From the NCBI GenBank assembly GCA_947168525.1, contig CAMVMG010000011.1, positions 1-64,000 of the forward strand: a stretch of 64,000 nt of DNA. The letters run 5' to 3'. Both the position numbers and the translations under genes were made by a program. The notes under the pieces are model-generated. The model was given only the letters and a program-made list of their open reading frames with translations, was not told the origin of the DNA and ran no database searches. This DNA comes from an uncultured Bacteroidales bacterium (lineage in GTDB: Bacteria > Bacteroidota > Bacteroidia > Bacteroidales > UBA932). Of the stretch, positions 35,071-45,552 are shown one piece after another. The first letter of the stretch is position 1; every line of letters starts with the position of its first letter.

Positions 35071-36343
35071 AAGCTTCTACACCCTGCTTATAACGCTGCT
35101 GGTTCCCCTTGCGGCCGTTGCCCAGACCGACGGAACCTACAGTGGTTACTCGCCTTATTCCGTTTACGGGATCGGCCAGCTTCACCAGGCCGGCACCTCC
35201 TGGAACCGGGGAATGGGCGGAGTGGGAATCGCTGCCCGCAACCGCCGTTTCATCAATATCAACAACCCCGCATCGGTCACTGCCAGGGACACTTTGTCGT
35301 TCATGACGGACTTCGGCCTCACGCCCAGACTGGGCTGGGTTTCCGCCGACGGCAAAAACGCATACAACACCACGTTTAACATAGAAGATTTTGTCATCTC
35401 CTTCCCCATGTGGAACCATACCGCCATGATGGTGGGAGTAACGCCGTACAGTGATGTGGGGTACAACATTTCTTCTTCTTATACAGATATTTACACTGGA
35501 AAGAACAGCTTTACCTCGTCCGGGAACGGAGGCATCTATCAGGTGTTCGCCGCAGCGGGAATAACGCTGTGGAACCGCCTCTCGCTGGGTGTACAGGGCA
35601 GCTACATCTTCGGCAACATAGACAAGTCGGCCACGCAGAAATACGCCGACGAAACCTATCTGGCCTTTCACACCGGTGATTCCCTGCAGGTGAACAGTTT
35701 CGGCGTCAAGGCGGGCATCCAGTACGAGCACCCTCTGACCACCACGTCTTTCCTTACCGTGGGTGCCACGTACCGCATTTCCACCGGTCTGCGCGGACAT
35801 CATCTCAACTACCTGGAGGAGGGTGCTTATTATAAAGATGTATTCGAGCACAACCTGGCCGATTATGACCTGCGTTTCGGTGACGAGCTGGGTGTGGGCG
35901 TCTCCTACCGGAAGTCGGATGTTTTCATGGTAGAAGCGGATTACACCCGCACAGACTGGAGAAAATCCGGATTCGACACCACGCCGGGATTCTCCAACAA
36001 AGGAGACCGCACTTTCGCATCCTCGGCAGGCCAGGCGGTCCGGCTGGGCGTGGAATGGACCCCGAACAGGAGTGACATCCGCTATTTCCTCAAAAGGTGC
36101 ACGTACAGGTTAGGCGCCTATTTCGACCAATCCTATTATACAGTAGACGGAAAACATGTAGACTCAGTAGGTATCACCCTGGGCATGACAGTTCCCGTAT
36201 TCCGCTATTACAACGGTATTTCCGTGGGTCTGGACATCGGCCAGCGCGGCCTGGCTCCCGGGCAGCTGAAAGAGCGCTACATAGGGATTAACCTTGGATT
36301 CAACCTGTTCGACTACTGGTTCCAGAAGCCCATGTACGATTAA
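35051..36343 (+). CDS. Outer membrane beta-barrel protein, FadL/PorV-like
   Basis: A 430-residue protein with a signal peptide (residues 1-25, ending AAVAQ). The mature part has repeated amphipathic strands and YSPYSVYGIGQL, typical of a conserved Bacteroidota outer membrane protein found between coaX and a TPR gene. NNPASVTARDTLSF and GMGGVGIA recall the FadL/PorV start. The C-terminus (IGINLGFNLFDYWFQKPMYD) has a short tail after the last strand. The role is unknown; transport or assembly of outer membrane components is a guess from its neighbours lptC and the foldase. Confidence 0.7.
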   Translation: MFRRWHKSFYTLLITLLVPLAAVAQTDGTYSGYSPYSVYGIGQLHQAGTSWNRGMGGVGIAARNRRFININNPASVTARDTLSFMTDFGLTPRLGWVSADGKNAYNTTFNIEDFVISFPMWNHTAMMVGVTPYSDVGYNISSSYTDIYTGKNSFTSSGNGGIYQVFAAAGITLWNRLSLGVQGSYIFGNIDKSATQKYADETYLAFHTGDSLQVNSFGVKAGIQYEHPLTTTSFLTVGATYRISTGLRGHHLNYLEEGAYYKDVFEHNLADYDLRFGDELGVGVSYRKSDVFMVEADYTRTDWRKSGFDTTPGFSNKGDRTFASSAGQAVRLGVEWTPNRSDIRYFLKRCTYRLGAYFDQSYYTVDGKHVDSVGITLGMTVPVFRYYNGISVGLDIGQRGLAPGQLKERYIGINLGFNLFDYWFQKPMYD

Positions 36344-36403
36344 TTTAGCACGATAGTTGCAAACAGTAGCTCCAAACTTGACAACAAAACAACAATAAAC
36401 GAT

Positions 36404-37732
36404 ATGAAAAAATTACTTCTTTCCTTCTTTGCCGCATCGGCCGTTCTCTTTGGAATGAGCCAGTTGGCATCCGCTCAGGGCAAGTACGGTGCCGACAGCG
36501 CCGAGTGCATCAAGTATCTGTCCTATTATCAGGAATACTACAAGCAGAAGAATTACGACTCTGCACTTCCCAATTGGAGAAGGGCTTATGCACTCTGCCC
36601 TCCTCAGGCATCCCAGAATATGTTCGTACACGGCACCACCTTGATGACCCGCTTGTATAATTCTACCAAGGACGCCGCCCACAAATCGGCCGTGGTAGAT
36701 ACCATCCTCGCCCTTCAGGACCAGCGTATGGCAGCTTATCCCAAGAACCGTAACAGTATCCTGAATAACAAGGGACAGTACATGATCAATTACCGTAGCA
36801 ATGACGCCGCCTATCTGTACAAGAACCTCTCTGAGATCATGAAAGAGCTGGGTGCAGAAACTAAGGGAGGCATCATGGTCAACCTCCTGCAGGCGGCTAT
36901 CGCCATGTACCGTGAGAACCAGCTCAGCGCCGACGAGGTTATCGCCATGTACGACAACATCTCCGAGCTGCTGGACAATGCTCCCGCCAAGAGCGACGCC
37001 GACGAGGAAGAGAACGTCAAGACCAAGGCTACCGTAGAGTCCTTGTTTGCAGACAGTAAGGTAGCCTCCTGCGAGAACCTGATTGCCATCTTCGGCCCCC
37101 GCTACGAGGCAGATCCGGATAACCTGGCCCTGGTTTCCAATATCGTAAAGCTCATGAACACCGCCGAGGACTGCGCCTCCAACGACCTGTACCTGAAGGC
37201 CGTCACCTCCATGTACAAGTTGGATCCTTCCTACCGCAGCGCCTACGCCCTGTTCCGCCTGAACTCCGCCCGCGGCAATGTGGCCGATGCCGGGAAGTAT
37301 CTGGAAGAGGCCATCTCCTCCGAGGATTCCGATGCCGCCACCGACGCCCAGTATTATTATGAGCTGGCCCTGTTCGCTTACAAGAACGGCATGCGTTCCA
37401 AGGCTTACGAGGCTGCCCGCAAGGCTATTGATATGGATTACGGCTATGCCGGCAAGTCCTATATCATCCTCGGAAACCTCTGGGCTTCCGTAAGTTGCGA
37501 CGGTGATGTGAACAAGTATGCCCGCTATTGGGCCGCCACCGACTGCTACCAGAAGGCCCGCAGCGCAGATCCCACCGTTGCCGACGAAGCTTCCGCTTCC
37601 ATCTCCAACGTCAGCCGCTACTATCCGGAAGCCAGCGAGATCTTCATGTACGATCTCAGCGCTGGGCAGAGCTACACCGTCTCCTGCGGCGGCATGTCCG
37701 CTTCCACCACGGTGCGCGTGAACAACCGATAG
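36404..37732 (+). CDS. Periplasmic TPR-repeat protein
   Basis: A 442-residue protein with a signal peptide (MKKLLLSFFAASAVLFGMS to ASAQ, residues 1-24). The rest is helical repeats typical of TPR proteins (KQKNYDSALPNWRRAYALCP, YYELALFAYKNGMRSKAYE). It ends in a short tail with SCGGMSASTTVRVNNR. The same order, outer membrane protein, TPR protein, LptC, is conserved in Bacteroidales and suggests a role at the envelope. The lptC GTG start overlaps its stop by one base. Confidence 0.75.
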   Translation: MKKLLLSFFAASAVLFGMSQLASAQGKYGADSAECIKYLSYYQEYYKQKNYDSALPNWRRAYALCPPQASQNMFVHGTTLMTRLYNSTKDAAHKSAVVDTILALQDQRMAAYPKNRNSILNNKGQYMINYRSNDAAYLYKNLSEIMKELGAETKGGIMVNLLQAAIAMYRENQLSADEVIAMYDNISELLDNAPAKSDADEEENVKTKATVESLFADSKVASCENLIAIFGPRYEADPDNLALVSNIVKLMNTAEDCASNDLYLKAVTSMYKLDPSYRSAYALFRLNSARGNVADAGKYLEEAISSEDSDAATDAQYYYELALFAYKNGMRSKAYEAARKAIDMDYGYAGKSYIILGNLWASVSCDGDVNKYARYWAATDCYQKARSADPTVADEASASISNVSRYYPEASEIFMYDLSAGQSYTVSCGGMSASTTVRVNNR

Positions 37733-38361
37733 TGAAAGGAACCTTCATATTGAAGACGATGGCAACCGCTGCGGCGGTTGCTTTCGTCGTTTATTCCTGC
37801 AAAGGAAACCTGGAAGAGGCGGAAAAGCTGGACCTGGACAAGATTCCCCTGCAGACAGTGGACGATATGTTCTTTGTACAAACGGAGAACGGCCGCCTGA
37901 AAATGCGCGTGGAGTCGCCCCGGATGGAGGTTTACGAGCACGACACCATCGCATACGACCTGTTTCCCAAGGGGCTCCGGGTATATGGTTACAGGGAAGA
38001 CGGTTCCCTGGAAACCACTATCACCTCAGAGCAGGCCCGCCACGACAAGAAAAAAGGAAAGACCCAGTCCGAACTGTGGTCGGCCTTCGGCCATGTCGTA
38101 ATCCGGAACATCGTGGAGCAGGAAACCATGGAGACAGACACTTTGTACTGGGACCGCGAAGCCAAGGAACTGTGGACGGACTGCTACATAAAAATGACTT
38201 CTCCCAGCGGAATCATGCAAGGTTACGGGATGCGTTCCGACGAAATGGCGCGCAACGCCATCCTCCTTCTTCCCTTCGACAATGAGTTCATCGTAGAGAA
38301 GGATTCAACCGTCGTAGTCATTGATTCTGTCAATTTTATAGGTCCGATGCTAAAAAAATAG
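37732..38361 (+). CDS. lptC: LPS export periplasmic protein LptC
   Basis: A 209-residue lipoprotein-like LptC. The signal is about residues 1-21 with VVYSC as lipobox. The OstA/LptC-like beta-jellyroll follows: FVQTENGRLKMRVESPRMEVY, DTIAYDLFPKGLRVY, then LYWDREAKELWTDCYIKM and SPSGIMQGYGM. LptC carries LPS from the LptBFG complex to LptA. A GTG start at 37732 is used; the next in-frame ATG at 37759 would shorten the signal peptide to 12 residues. Confidence 0.83.
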   Translation: MKGTFILKTMATAAAVAFVVYSCKGNLEEAEKLDLDKIPLQTVDDMFFVQTENGRLKMRVESPRMEVYEHDTIAYDLFPKGLRVYGYREDGSLETTITSEQARHDKKKGKTQSELWSAFGHVVIRNIVEQETMETDTLYWDREAKELWTDCYIKMTSPSGIMQGYGMRSDEMARNAILLLPFDNEFIVEKDSTVVVIDSVNFIGPMLKK

Positions 38362-38383
38362 TGCTTGTTTGTAATAATTTTTG

Positions 38384-38391
38384 TATTTTTG
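38384..38391 (+). promoter_or_regulatory. -7 box TATTTTTG of the foldase gene
   Basis: Located 36 nt before ATG 38428, so this gene, unlike several in the window, would have a normal leader. Confidence 0.5.
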
Positions 38392-38427
38392 CAGCCCTTA
38401 TCGAGTAAAATTAAAAAATAGATAAAA

Positions 38428-40515
38428 ATGGCAGCTCTTGAGACCATCAGAACAAAGTTTGGCATTGGTGCATCCATCATTATTGCCATCGGTCTTTTAC
38501 TCTTCCTTGTAAACCCGTCCGACATCATCCAGACCATCCAGTCCACTTCTTCCAAGTACGATGTCGGCAAAATCAATGGAAAATCCGTCTCCTATACAGA
38601 TTTCGACCAGCTGGTCAAGCAGTATTCAGACGTAAACAGCATGCTCACCGGGGTGTCTACATCCAGTGAGGACGCCCAGCGCCAGATGCGCGATCAGGCC
38701 TGGCAGAACCTGGTGCACGAATATCTCGTGATCCCCACCATCCAGAAGGCCGGCCTCAACGTGGGCCAGCAGGAACAGATAGACCTGTTCATGGGTGAAA
38801 ATCCTTCCCCTGTCATCGCTTCCACTGGGCTTTTCCGTGATGAGAACGGCAACGTGTCTCCTTCCCTGGTACGTGATTTCCTGGAGGCGGCTTCCAGCGA
38901 GCAGAACCCGCAGGTGCTGCAGGTCCGCAATTATCTGCAGAACCTGGTTCGTATCAACCGCTACACCGCCAAATACGGCAACCTGTTTACGGCTTCCTCT
39001 TTCGAGAACGCCCTCCAGCTCCAGAAATCCATCGAGGAGAACAACACCATGGCCAACGTAGATTTCGTGGTGGCTCCCAACGTCTATTTCCCGCTGGATA
39101 CCAACATCACCATTTCTTCCTCGGAAATCCAGAACTACTACAACAAACATAAGGAGAATTTCCGTCAGCAGGCCTCCCGTGATATCGAATACGCTGTATA
39201 TGAGGTTGTTCCTTCCGCTGCAGACATCACTGCCCAGAGCCAGGAATTCACCACCCTGTACGACGAGTTCGCCACCACAGACAACCTCCGTGCCTTCCTG
39301 CAGCGCAACTCCGACCACCAGTGGAGCGAGTACTGGTTCAAGAGCGGAGAACTCCGTTCCGTCAACGCGGACATCGACGCTTTCGTGTCCGAGAACAACG
39401 CGGGCGTGTCTCCTATCGTTAACTCCGGCAGCACCTTCTATGCCGCCCGTATCGTGGACCAGGCCAACATCCCGGATTCCGTATACGTGCGTCACATCCT
39501 GCTTCAGGGTACGGATGCCCGCCATCTGGCCGACAGCCTTCTCGGCGAACTCAAGGGCAACAACTTCTCCACCCTTGCCACTCTGTACTCCGTAGACCAG
39601 AACAATGCCGATGAAGGTGAGATGGGCAACCTGGGCTGGATGACCCAGAACGCCATGATCCCCGGTTTCGAGTCCATCTTCACGGCTCCCAAGGGCAAGC
39701 CGTTCGTGCTCAACACCCAGTATGGTTCCCATATCGTGGAGGTAGTGAAAACCACGGCTCCCGTGGCCAAGAAGCAGGTAGCCATCTTCGAGAAAGCCAC
39801 CCTGCCCAGCAAGGAAACCTATGCCAGCATCTACAACCAGGCCAACATCCTGGCCACCCGTGCCGCCGGCAAGTACAGCAACTACAAGGCCGCCTGCGAC
39901 TCCACCGGTATCTATTCCCGCAGCCTGACCATCAACGAGGGGACCGACACCTATGGCTCTATCGGCCACGCCAAGGAAGTTACCCGCTGGTGCTTCGACA
40001 ACAAACCGGGCAAGGCTTCCAACATTATCACCGTAGATAACAACTACTTCTTTGTGGTGGCTGTGAAAGACGCCCACAAGGAAGGTTACGCCAAGGTGGA
40101 GGAAGTGGCAGAAAACATCCGCACCGCCCTCTATTACGACCGTTATTCCCAGGCACGTAAAGACGAGATTGCGGAGAAAGTCAAGGGCGTGAGCACCCTG
40201 GAAGAAGCCGCCGAGAAACTCGGCCTGCAGGTAACCTCCCTTTCCGACGTTACCTTCTCCACCAACACAGCAGCCTCTACCGAGCCCGCTTTTGTCGGCG
40301 CCGTGGCAGCCGCTCCGCTCAGCACCCTCTGTGGCCCTGTGGCCGGTACCGTGGGTACCTACCTGTTCCGTGTGAACGGTCGTGAGACCGGTTCCTTCTA
40401 CACCGAAGACGATGCCAAGCAGGCCCAGGACAATCTCAACAATTACGACGTACAGATCCTTCTTCCGGTGATGATGGACAAGACCGTGAAGGACAACCGT
40501 GCCCGTTTCTATTAG
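38428..40515 (+). CDS. PpiD/SurA-type peptidylprolyl isomerase, membrane-anchored
   Basis: A 695-residue periplasmic chaperone. One N-terminal transmembrane helix (about 12-30) is followed by a SurA_N-like chaperone region (KINGKSVSYTDFDQLVKQY). A parvulin domain at about 350-450 has YVRHILLQGTDA and GEMGNLGWMTQNAMIPGFE. A second, degenerate chaperone part and a C-terminal segment (LFRVNGRETGSFYTEDDA) complete it. It helps outer membrane proteins fold. It sits next to lptC and the barrel protein, which is consistent with an envelope-biogenesis cluster. Confidence 0.88.
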   Translation: MAALETIRTKFGIGASIIIAIGLLLFLVNPSDIIQTIQSTSSKYDVGKINGKSVSYTDFDQLVKQYSDVNSMLTGVSTSSEDAQRQMRDQAWQNLVHEYLVIPTIQKAGLNVGQQEQIDLFMGENPSPVIASTGLFRDENGNVSPSLVRDFLEAASSEQNPQVLQVRNYLQNLVRINRYTAKYGNLFTASSFENALQLQKSIEENNTMANVDFVVAPNVYFPLDTNITISSSEIQNYYNKHKENFRQQASRDIEYAVYEVVPSAADITAQSQEFTTLYDEFATTDNLRAFLQRNSDHQWSEYWFKSGELRSVNADIDAFVSENNAGVSPIVNSGSTFYAARIVDQANIPDSVYVRHILLQGTDARHLADSLLGELKGNNFSTLATLYSVDQNNADEGEMGNLGWMTQNAMIPGFESIFTAPKGKPFVLNTQYGSHIVEVVKTTAPVAKKQVAIFEKATLPSKETYASIYNQANILATRAAGKYSNYKAACDSTGIYSRSLTINEGTDTYGSIGHAKEVTRWCFDNKPGKASNIITVDNNYFFVVAVKDAHKEGYAKVEEVAENIRTALYYDRYSQARKDEIAEKVKGVSTLEEAAEKLGLQVTSLSDVTFSTNTAASTEPAFVGAVAAAPLSTLCGPVAGTVGTYLFRVNGRETGSFYTEDDAKQAQDNLNNYDVQILLPVMMDKTVKDNRARFY

Positions 40516-40524
40516 TAGAAAGTT

Positions 40525-41628
<1,104 letters not shown>

Positions 41629-41673
41629 GGGGTAAAATAAAGTAAAAGTAAGTTAAATAAAACTAACTGATTT

Positions 41674-41700
41674 AGCGGCTTTTAGGCCGCTTTTTCTTTT
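41674..41700 (+). terminator. Terminator after ychF
   Basis: AGCGGC / GCCGCT stem (41674-41679, 41686-41691) followed by TTTTCTTTTT. Confidence 0.75.
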
Positions 41701-41726
41701 TCCTTAACTTGACTTTACTAAACCTA

Positions 41727-41767
41727 TTTTTTGTTACTTTTCGCAAATTTTGTTACTCGTTTGTTAC
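41727..41767 (+). repeat. Left end repeat with three TTGTTAC heptamers (candidate attL/arm sites)
   Basis: TTGTTAC at 41731-41737, 41750-41756 and 41761-41767. The first 15 bases match 49246-49260 with one mismatch, and the last 19 resemble 49258-49276. Confidence 0.5.
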
Positions 41768-41786
41768 CCGTTTCGGATTTTTTGCC

Positions 41787-41794
41787 TATCTTTG
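41787..41794 (+). promoter_or_regulatory. -7 box TATCTTTG of the integrase
   Basis: Followed by GTAACAAGTT (41800-41809), the inverse of the TTGTTAC heptamer, between promoter and start. A recombinase bound there could block its own transcription. Confidence 0.55.
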
Positions 41795-41822
41795 TACCCG
41801 TAACAAGTTAAGTATTTCTATT

Positions 41823-43004
41823 ATGGCAAGACCGAAAAAGCAGCAGCGGGCCAAAGAACCCGTAACAATCCGTTTCAAAGAATTAGCTAAAGGCAGCAAA
41901 TCCGTTTACCTGGATATTTACCGGGACGGAGTACGCAGCTATGAATTTCTAAAGCTTTACTTAATCCCAGAGCGCCCCGGCCACCCGGAGGATAAAACGG
42001 CCAACCTTGTAACAATGGACGCCGCCAACGCGATAAAGGCCCAGCGGATCAAGGAAATAGTAAACGGGGAGGCAGGGATAAAAAACCAGGCCGGAAAGGC
42101 TTTGTTACTCCTGGACTGGATGCAGCAACGGCAAGACCGGGCCGATAAGGCCGCCCAGGATGCAGGACGCAAGGCCAGCAACACCGCGGAGGGGATAAAG
42201 ACCGCGCGCACCCACTTACAGCGCTATATAGATGCAGCCTACAAGGGCCGCGCCGTTACCCTGGCCCAGGTGGATAAGGATTTTTGCACGGGCTTTGCTG
42301 CCTATCTAAAGGACGCCCCGCAGCGCTGGGGCGCTGGCACCCTTTCCCCAAACACAGCCGCGCTTTATTACTCCAACTTTGAGGCGGCTATGAATGAGGC
42401 CTACAAAAAGGCCCTTATTTCCGTAAACCCTTGCGCGCTTGTGGATATGAGCGAAAAACCGCAGGGCCAGCCCAGCGAAAGGGACTACCTAACCGCAGAC
42501 GAACTTAAAACCCTGGCGGCGGCCCCGGCACCCAATGAGCAAGTAAAAGCAGCTTTCCTTTTCTCTTGCTTTTGTGGGTTGAGGCTTTCCGATATTGAGG
42601 GCCTAACCTGGGGCGCGATCCGGCAGAACGGGAACGCCTGGCAGGTTGAAACCAGGATGCAGAAAACCCGCCAAATCCTTTATTTGCCGTTATCGGATGC
42701 CGCCCGTAGCTTTTTGCCGGATAGAGGGGACAAAGGGCCGGAGGATTTAGTATTTACCTTGCCGAAAAGAGTTACAACCCAATGGGGCGTAACTACCTGG
42801 GTAAAACGTGCCGGGATCGCTAAAAACATTTCGTTTCATTGTGCGCGGCATACCTTTGCCACCCTGGCGCTAACCCAGGGCGCAGACCTTTACAGCATTT
42901 CCAAGCTATTAGGGCATACAAACGTAGCTACAACGCAGATTTACGCCACGATCATAGACCAGCGCAAGCAAGACGCGGCAAACCTCCTTAACGGCATTTT
43001 GTAG
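41823..43004 (+). CDS. Tyrosine recombinase (site-specific integrase)
   Basis: A 393-residue phage-type integrase with a SAM-like core-binding domain (about 85-215) and a catalytic domain. The catalytic pentad is visible: Arg in CGLRLSDIEG, Lys in the following beta turn (MQKTRQI), HCARHTFATLA (HxxR), LGHTN and the nucleophile Tyr in TTQIYATIID. The N-terminal arm-binding part begins MARPKKQQRAKEPVTIRF. The longer reading from 41709 crosses the promoter, so ATG 41823 is used. This type is common in Bacteroidota conjugative and mobilizable elements and phages. Confidence 0.93.
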   Translation: MARPKKQQRAKEPVTIRFKELAKGSKSVYLDIYRDGVRSYEFLKLYLIPERPGHPEDKTANLVTMDAANAIKAQRIKEIVNGEAGIKNQAGKALLLLDWMQQRQDRADKAAQDAGRKASNTAEGIKTARTHLQRYIDAAYKGRAVTLAQVDKDFCTGFAAYLKDAPQRWGAGTLSPNTAALYYSNFEAAMNEAYKKALISVNPCALVDMSEKPQGQPSERDYLTADELKTLAAAPAPNEQVKAAFLFSCFCGLRLSDIEGLTWGAIRQNGNAWQVETRMQKTRQILYLPLSDAARSFLPDRGDKGPEDLVFTLPKRVTTQWGVTTWVKRAGIAKNISFHCARHTFATLALTQGADLYSISKLLGHTNVATTQIYATIIDQRKQDAANLLNGIL

Positions 43005-43007
43005 CCT

Positions 43008-43799
43008 ATGAAACGCAGTATTAAAGCCCAGGCCGCCGCCTTTGTCGAATATGCCTATTACACGGCCCCGGACACCCGCGCCGCGATTCTGGCAAAGCTT
43101 TCCGAAATAGTGAAAGAGCGCCAAGACCTGGCGGCGGTGCTGGCCGGAACTGATAGCCCGGCCCAGGATTTCGCAGGGATCGGCCCGGCACCCAGCCCGG
43201 ACACCCTGGCAGAACTGGACGCGGCCACACAGCGGCGGCGGGATGCGCTGGCCGCCGATCTTGCCGCCAAAGATACCCTATTTTGCGAGATTTGCCGCGC
43301 TATGGATGCAGCGGGCCTTACCTTTTCCGGCGGCGAGATTTCGGCCCTTAAACGCCTGGGCTTGCCGGATGCCCTGGCCGCCGATCTTGACGCGGTAAAA
43401 GCTGGCAAGATTGCAGAACTACCAGCAGCGGAACGCCTGGACGCAGACACGGCAAAAAGCCTTTACAGCGCGCTAACCAGTACGGGCCTAATTTCCGGCC
43501 CCTGGGACACTTTCGCGTATTACCTGGGCCAGCAGACCAACCCCAAGCCGAAACGCCCGGAAACGCCCCTTTCCTGGCGCCGCAGCGGTGCTTTGTTTGC
43601 CTACTTTGCCCGCCGGATTTCGGAACGGATGCAGCCGGGCGGGTATGGCTATACAATCAGGGAAAAGCCGCTTTGCCTGGCCTTTGGCTGGACTGACCGC
43701 CAGCGGGTAAACGATATACGGCCGGAAATTCAGAAAGTGAGAAACGGCCACCGCCCAAAGGATTACGCGCAAATAGATATTATCTTTAACACCCTATAA
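43008..43799 (+). CDS. Element-encoded protein of unknown function (263 aa)
   Basis: Starts 3 bp after the integrase stop and is probably co-transcribed with it. The first 130 residues are Ala-rich and helical (AAFVEYAYYTAPDTRAAILAKL). A Cys-containing segment (TLFCEICRAMDAAG) and a C-terminal part with a basic character (LSWRRSGALFAYFARRISERM; AFGWTDRQRVNDIRPEI) follow. The end could be a small DNA-binding fold, but no motif is firmly recognised. Its position suggests a recombination or control accessory, such as a directionality helper. Confidence 0.5.
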   Translation: MKRSIKAQAAAFVEYAYYTAPDTRAAILAKLSEIVKERQDLAAVLAGTDSPAQDFAGIGPAPSPDTLAELDAATQRRRDALAADLAAKDTLFCEICRAMDAAGLTFSGGEISALKRLGLPDALAADLDAVKAGKIAELPAAERLDADTAKSLYSALTSTGLISGPWDTFAYYLGQQTNPKPKRPETPLSWRRSGALFAYFARRISERMQPGGYGYTIREKPLCLAFGWTDRQRVNDIRPEIQKVRNGHRPKDYAQIDIIFNTL

Positions 43800-43811
43800 A
43801 CGTAACAAGTT

Positions 43812-43970
43812 ATGCAAGACAAAGAATTTTACCAGGACGCGCAGAACGTTTGCGCAAATGCTATCGACCTACTATTAAAAAGCTGGACGGATGCCACGCC
43901 AGCGGCCACAATGCGCGAAACCCTGCAAGGGCTTAACCGCCTAAAAGACTACTTTACAACGGCCCAGTAA
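43812..43970 (+). CDS. Small element protein (52 aa)
   Basis: Encodes MQDKEFYQDAQNVCANAIDL through LKDYFTTAQ, a short acidic helical protein with no signal or motif. The GTAACAAGTT motif at 43802-43811 lies right in front of the ATG, the same decamer found in front of the integrase start. It is followed by a terminator at 44001-44035. Confidence 0.4.
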   Translation: MQDKEFYQDAQNVCANAIDLLLKSWTDATPAATMRETLQGLNRLKDYFTTAQ

Positions 43971-44000
43971 CCGCCAGCGGACACCCGCCCGCGCCTTTTG

Positions 44001-44042
44001 CCCCTACGATAGTATAAAGCATACTTTTGTAGGGGCTATCTT
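44001..44042 (+). terminator. Terminator after the integrase gene set
   Basis: CCCCTAC (44001-44007) pairs with GTAGGGG (44029-44035), with an inner AGTAT/ATACT pairing, then CTATCTTTTT. It separates the integrase transcript from the replication genes. Confidence 0.6.
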
Positions 44043-44097
44043 TTTGACTTTCTTTTACTTACGCGTTAATTTTGTCGCCGGTATTGCTGAAAAGACC

Positions 44098-44143
44098 GCC
44101 CGCGCCTTTGCGTCTAATAATAACAACCCGGCGCGGGCTTTTT
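44098..44143 (+). terminator. GC-rich hairpin with T run before the HTH gene
   Basis: GCCCGCGCC (44098-44106) pairs with GGCGCGGGC (44130-44138) followed by TTTTTG. A second terminator, or an attenuator 41 bp ahead of the excisionase-like gene. Confidence 0.6.
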
Positions 44144-44178
44144 GAAAGCGCCAAATGTAAAACCAAAATAATAGCAAT

Positions 44179-44487
44179 ATGCAGCACGAACACCCACACG
44201 GCGGCGAAACCTTGCGCCAGGCCGTTATTACCCAGCCGGGGGAACTGGCGGCAAATGATCTTATAGACCTGGAGGCGGCGGCCCGTTTCCTGGGCTTAAA
44301 GAAAAGCTACCTTTACAAGCTTACCAGCACCCGGCAGATACCCTTTTACAAGTACGGCGGGCGGCTGATTATGTTTGACCGCGCGGCACTGGAAAGCTGG
44401 CGCGCCGCCAGGCTGCAAGCCGTACCCAGCAAGGCAGAGGCAGCGGCCAGCGCCGCCGCGTATTGCGCCGCTAATCCTTTGAGATAA
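44179..44487 (+). CDS. Excisionase-family helix-turn-helix protein
   Basis: A 102-residue protein with a MerR-like/HTH_17 core at about 35-75. LIDLEAAARFLGLKKSYLYK gives the helix-turn-helix and IPFYKYGGRLIMFDRAALESW gives the wing. This family supplies excisionases and element regulators in Bacteroidota. It overlaps the ATPase gene by one base, so it is part of the replication operon. Excision versus control cannot be told from sequence. Confidence 0.82.
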   Translation: MQHEHPHGGETLRQAVITQPGELAANDLIDLEAAARFLGLKKSYLYKLTSTRQIPFYKYGGRLIMFDRAALESWRAARLQAVPSKAEAAASAAAYCAANPLR

Positions 44488-45512
44488 TGAGCCAGGGCAG
44501 AAAGATAGATTTTAGCCGCTGGCCCAGGCAGGACGCAGCCCAGGAAACCAGGCGCGCCGTGCCGTATCTTGACGTTGCCGGGGATGACGTGCCGATAGAT
44601 TTTCTTTTTACCCTGGGCGGCGAATACGGCCTAATTGCACGGGCCAACCTCCACACCCTGCAAGGCACCAAGAAAGCCGGAAAGAGCGCGGCGGGCCTGG
44701 CGCTGATCGTAGCAGCACTAAAGGGCCAGTTTATCGGAATAACCGCCAGCCGGGAAGATTTGGCCGTTTTGTGGATAGACACCGAACAAGATAAAAACAC
44801 CTTGCGCAAGAAAGCGCGCGCCGTGCTGTCTATGGCAGGACTTAACGCCCAGCCGGAACGCCTTAAAATAGTAACCTTACGCGGCTATGGAGGCCCGGCG
44901 GACGCCCTGGCCGCCACCCTGCAAGCGATAGAGGAAAACGCCGCAGATTTCGTTTTCCTTGACGGGGTAGTAGATTTGTGCCAGGCGTTTAACGATGAGG
45001 AAAAAAGCCGGGACGTTGTGCGGCAGCTGGAGGCCCACGCGGAAAAGTACGGCGCCGCTATCCTGGGACTGATCCACACCAATAAAAAAGACAATGAGGC
45101 CCGCGGCCACCTGGGCGCTATAATGGTGCAAAAGAGCGCCGAAATTTACCAGGTAGATAAAGAGGGGGACACCGCCAAAGTAACCCAGCCTTTTAGCCGC
45201 TTTGCGCCCGTGCCGCCTTTCTCTTTCTCGTTTGCGGATGATTTCAAGATAGCGCCGGCCGCAGAGGCGGAGGGCCGCGCCCTGGAGGAAACGCGCAGCC
45301 GCTTTGCCCCGCTTTTCCAGGATGCAGACCGCAAGACAAAGGGCGAACTAATAGACGCCTACTGCCAGGCCCAGGGATGCGAAGAAAGCAAGGCCGAAAA
45401 GGATATAAGAGCCGCCGCCCTGGCGGGCGTACTCTTTAAATCCAAAGAGGGCCGCAAGGTATTTTATAGTTACCTTTTCCCGCGTACGGATATGCCCGAA
45501 GATGATATATAA
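44487..45512 (+). CDS. RepA-like AAA/DnaB-fold ATPase
   Basis: A 341-residue RecA-fold ATPase. Walker A is LQGTKKAGKSAAGL, Walker B is AVLWIDTEQDK, and sensor-like FVFLDGVVDLCQ and GLIHTNKKDNEARGHLG follow. It matches the RepA/AAA_25 hexameric helicases used by plasmids and mobile elements for their own replication. The C-terminal part (about 255-335) may be a winged-helix DNA-binding region (GELIDAYCQAQGCEESKAE). Iteron-like repeats begin 40 bp after its stop. Confidence 0.8.
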   Translation: MSQGRKIDFSRWPRQDAAQETRRAVPYLDVAGDDVPIDFLFTLGGEYGLIARANLHTLQGTKKAGKSAAGLALIVAALKGQFIGITASREDLAVLWIDTEQDKNTLRKKARAVLSMAGLNAQPERLKIVTLRGYGGPADALAATLQAIEENAADFVFLDGVVDLCQAFNDEEKSRDVVRQLEAHAEKYGAAILGLIHTNKKDNEARGHLGAIMVQKSAEIYQVDKEGDTAKVTQPFSRFAPVPPFSFSFADDFKIAPAAEAEGRALEETRSRFAPLFQDADRKTKGELIDAYCQAQGCEESKAEKDIRAAALAGVLFKSKEGRKVFYSYLFPRTDMPEDDI

Positions 45513-45552
45513 AATACCCGTACCCGTAACGCCTTTTATATACATAGGCGTT

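Noticed and set aside
41629..41822. tRNA or tmRNA 3' end as the element's integration target
   Set aside because: No tRNA-like sequence or cloverleaf could be recognised beside either end.
41709..41822. N-terminal extension of the integrase
   Set aside because: It crosses the end repeats and the -7 box at 41787-41794 and has no integrase-like residues.
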